Of a stretch of 14,978 nt of DNA, positions 13,814 through 14,978 are shown one piece after another. Numbering within the stretch: position 1 is the first letter of the stretch; every line of letters begins with the position of its first letter. This DNA comes from Gorillibacterium sp. Lineage in GTDB: Bacteria > Bacillota > Bacilli > Paenibacillales > NBRC-103111. The stretch is from positions 1-14,978 of the forward strand of contig JACMJI010000136.1 of assembly GCA_014380705.1 (NCBI GenBank). Direction: 5' to 3'. A program made the position numbers and the translations under genes. The notes beneath the pieces were generated by a model, which worked only from the letters and a program-made list of their open reading frames with translations, ran no database searches and was not told the origin of the DNA.

Positions 13814-14578
13814 ATGAATTCGAAGCGTCAAACAATATGGTTGGTTTCTATGCTTAGCTTAATGGTGGTCCTTTCTGCTTATTATCTTTTTACGGATGAC
13901 GTGGATAAGCTAAATTCCGCATCAGATCAAATTCCAACCGAGCAGGTGGATGTGGCTTCCGAGCCCAAAGATATTACAGATGTTACCGCTGGCGCTGCTG
14001 ACAAAAATATTTCAAACACGATAGACCCCATCCAAAGCATAACGGATATTGCGGACGCCAACGCCAACGCCAGCAAGGATGCGGAAGCGGCTCAAGCGGA
14101 TGTTGGTGAAAGCAAAGGGGATGCAGCGGATGCAGCGGACGCCACAAACGGACAAGTGGCTGTCGGTGATACGGATAAGAGTGCATTGACAGACGCAGAG
14201 ATCCTGAAGAAGGTAGAAGATCAAGAGCAAGATTTTTTCACCTTTCAGCAGCTCGCAAATAAAGAAGAATTGGACAAAAAGATGGACTCTCTCGGAACGC
14301 TTATGGCTAACTCCCAGGAATCCGTTGCAGTACAAACCAAAGCATATGATGATTACACGATTCTTGAGGATCAGCAATCAAGACAAACCCGCATCGAGGA
14401 GCAGTTGCTTAAAGACGGTTATGGAAATGTCGTCCTTCTTTCGGAGGGTGGAAAGTGGCGAGTCGTTGTAGCCTCTGAAAAGTTAGAAAAAAGCCAAGCT
14501 GTGAGTATTCTTGACCTTGTTACGAAAGAACTGAAAGTAGCCCCTGATAAAGTCATGGTTCAATATCGAAAGAATTGA
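13814..14578 (+). CDS. spoIIIAH: Stage III sporulation protein SpoIIIAH
   Basis: Mother-cell membrane protein whose extracytoplasmic domain binds forespore SpoIIQ across the intermembrane space and forms part of the channel; it belongs to the YscJ/FliF ring family. An N-terminal membrane helix (7-26) is followed by a long low-complexity linker (about 30-125) rich in Asp and Ala, with DIADANANA and GDAADAADA repeats. A helical section (125-165) leads to the ring-building domain, ending YGNVVLLSEGGKWRVVVAS and DLVTKELKVAPDKVMVQYRK. At 254 residues it exceeds B. subtilis SpoIIIAH (218), mostly through the linker. ATG 13814 has AGAGGAGG 9 nt upstream; the nearer ATG at 13807 is out of frame. Last gene of the operon. 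Confidence 0.95.
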   Translation: MNSKRQTIWLVSMLSLMVVLSAYYLFTDDVDKLNSASDQIPTEQVDVASEPKDITDVTAGAADKNISNTIDPIQSITDIADANANASKDAEAAQADVGESKGDAADAADATNGQVAVGDTDKSALTDAEILKKVEDQEQDFFTFQQLANKEELDKKMDSLGTLMANSQESVAVQTKAYDDYTILEDQQSRQTRIEEQLLKDGYGNVVLLSEGGKWRVVVASEKLEKSQAVSILDLVTKELKVAPDKVMVQYRKN

Positions 14579-14587
14579 TAAAGACTT

Positions 14588-14624
14588 GGAAAGGGTCCAG
14601 ATTATCTGGACTCTTTCCCTTTCT
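14588..14624 (+). terminator. Terminator of the spoIIIA operon
   Basis: A 14-bp stem pairs 14588-14601 with 14605-14618, with one G-T wobble and a TTA loop, followed by CTTTCT. It starts 10 nt after the spoIIIAH stop and separates the sporulation operon from the constitutively needed accB. Confidence 0.85.
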
Positions 14625-14632
14625 ATAGATTA

Positions 14633-14641
14633 TGATATAAT
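14633..14641 (+). promoter_or_regulatory. Extended -10 promoter of accB
   Basis: TGATATAAT (14633-14641) is a perfect extended -10 element (TG, one base, TATAAT). No good -35 box lies 16-18 nt upstream, where the spoIIIA terminator stem sits. This would give an accB leader of about 70 nt containing a small TTCAC/GTGAA hairpin (14668-14682). Confidence 0.65.
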
Positions 14642-14715
14642 ACAAACGTTATAAGCGGTTCCATCCATTCACATGTAGTGAAGCAGGATCGCAACACCCA
14701 AAGGAGTGAAATTTC

Positions 14716-14978
14716 GTGTTCAAATTAAACGAGATCAAGGAATTGATCAAACTTGTCGATCAATCATCCCTCCAGGAGCTGGAAATTCAAGAGGAGAACA
14801 GTCGAATTTTTATTCGCAAGCCTAGCAGGACCGAGTCTGTTGTGGTAACCACTCCTATCCATCCTTCTTACCTGGCTGCAGTTCCTCAGGCTACGATGCA
14901 GGAAATAAGTCCTCCCGCAACTTCAGTGCCTGTAGAGGATACGAACAAGGCGGAGGCACCAAAAAAACCTTTACATAC
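14716..14978 (+). CDS. accB: Acetyl-CoA carboxylase biotin carrier protein AccB (N-terminal part, cut by window)
   Basis: Carries biotin between biotin carboxylase and carboxyltransferase in malonyl-CoA synthesis for fatty acids. The GTG at 14716 follows AAGGAG (14701-14706) by 9 nt. The 87 visible codons read FKLNEIKELIKLVDQSS, LQELEIQEENSRIFIRK, then a Pro/Ala/Thr-rich linker. This is the usual BCCP N-terminal helix and mobile linker. The biotinyl domain with its lysine lies beyond the right edge, so the key residue cannot be checked. The position directly after spoIIIAH is the same as in B. subtilis, where accC follows. Confidence 0.9.
   Translation, partial: MFKLNEIKELIKLVDQSSLQELEIQEENSRIFIRKPSRTESVVVTTPIHPSYLAAVPQATMQEISPPATSVPVEDTNKAEAPKKPLH

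Noticed and set aside
1..14978. CRISPR array, tRNA/rRNA genes, transposase or phage genes
   Set aside because: No regularly spaced direct repeats, no RNA gene signatures and no mobile-element proteins were seen on either strand.

Overview
The window looks like a chromosomal segment of an endospore-forming Firmicute, most probably Paenibacillus or a close relative. The indicators are spore photoproduct lyase, the complete spoIIIA sporulation operon, strong AAGGAGG-type ribosome binding sites, frequent GTG/TTG starts and moderate GC. By recall, gene order follows the Bacillus subtilis block mntR - yqhO - yqhP - yqhQ - (yqhR) - aroQ/yqhS - yqhT - efp - (yqhV) - spoIIIAA-AH - accB. Two differences stand out: no yqhR or yqhV equivalent is visible, and an aspartate kinase (lysC) plus a UPF0756/DUF441 membrane protein gene sit between efp and spoIIIA.

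Layout. 1-165 is non-coding and holds a bidirectional terminator and a nested palindrome. 166-1236 (-) is splB, divergent from mntR (1384-1812, +), which has a good sigma-A promoter and its own terminator. A patatin-like phospholipase (2065-3042, +) is bracketed by two inverted copies of a 66-bp repeat (59/66 identical); the downstream copy supplies its last codons and stop. A terminator at 3140-3172 separates it from a minus-strand pair: DUF1385 membrane protein yqhQ, then a small yqhP-like membrane protein. Then come aroQ and an overlapping Xaa-Pro peptidase (+), efp with its own promoter and terminator, and lysC, which contains a strong in-frame internal start for a separate beta subunit. 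lysC converges on the DUF441 gene across a terminator.

9015-14578 (+) is spoIIIAA-AB-AC-AD-AE-AF-AG-AH, preceded by a near-consensus sigma-E promoter and closed by a terminator. These proteins form the mother-cell side of the SpoIIIA-SpoIIQ channel needed for late forespore gene expression. The window ends inside accB, the first 87 codons of the acetyl-CoA carboxylase biotin carrier, which has an extended -10 promoter.

The genes belong to known families; I found no new multigene system. The least explained items are the inverted repeats around the patatin gene, the nested palindrome near the left edge, the bulged hairpin before lysC, and the GC hairpin between spoIIIAG and spoIIIAH. No tRNA, rRNA, CRISPR or transposase gene is visible. 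No gap between genes exceeds 300 bases.
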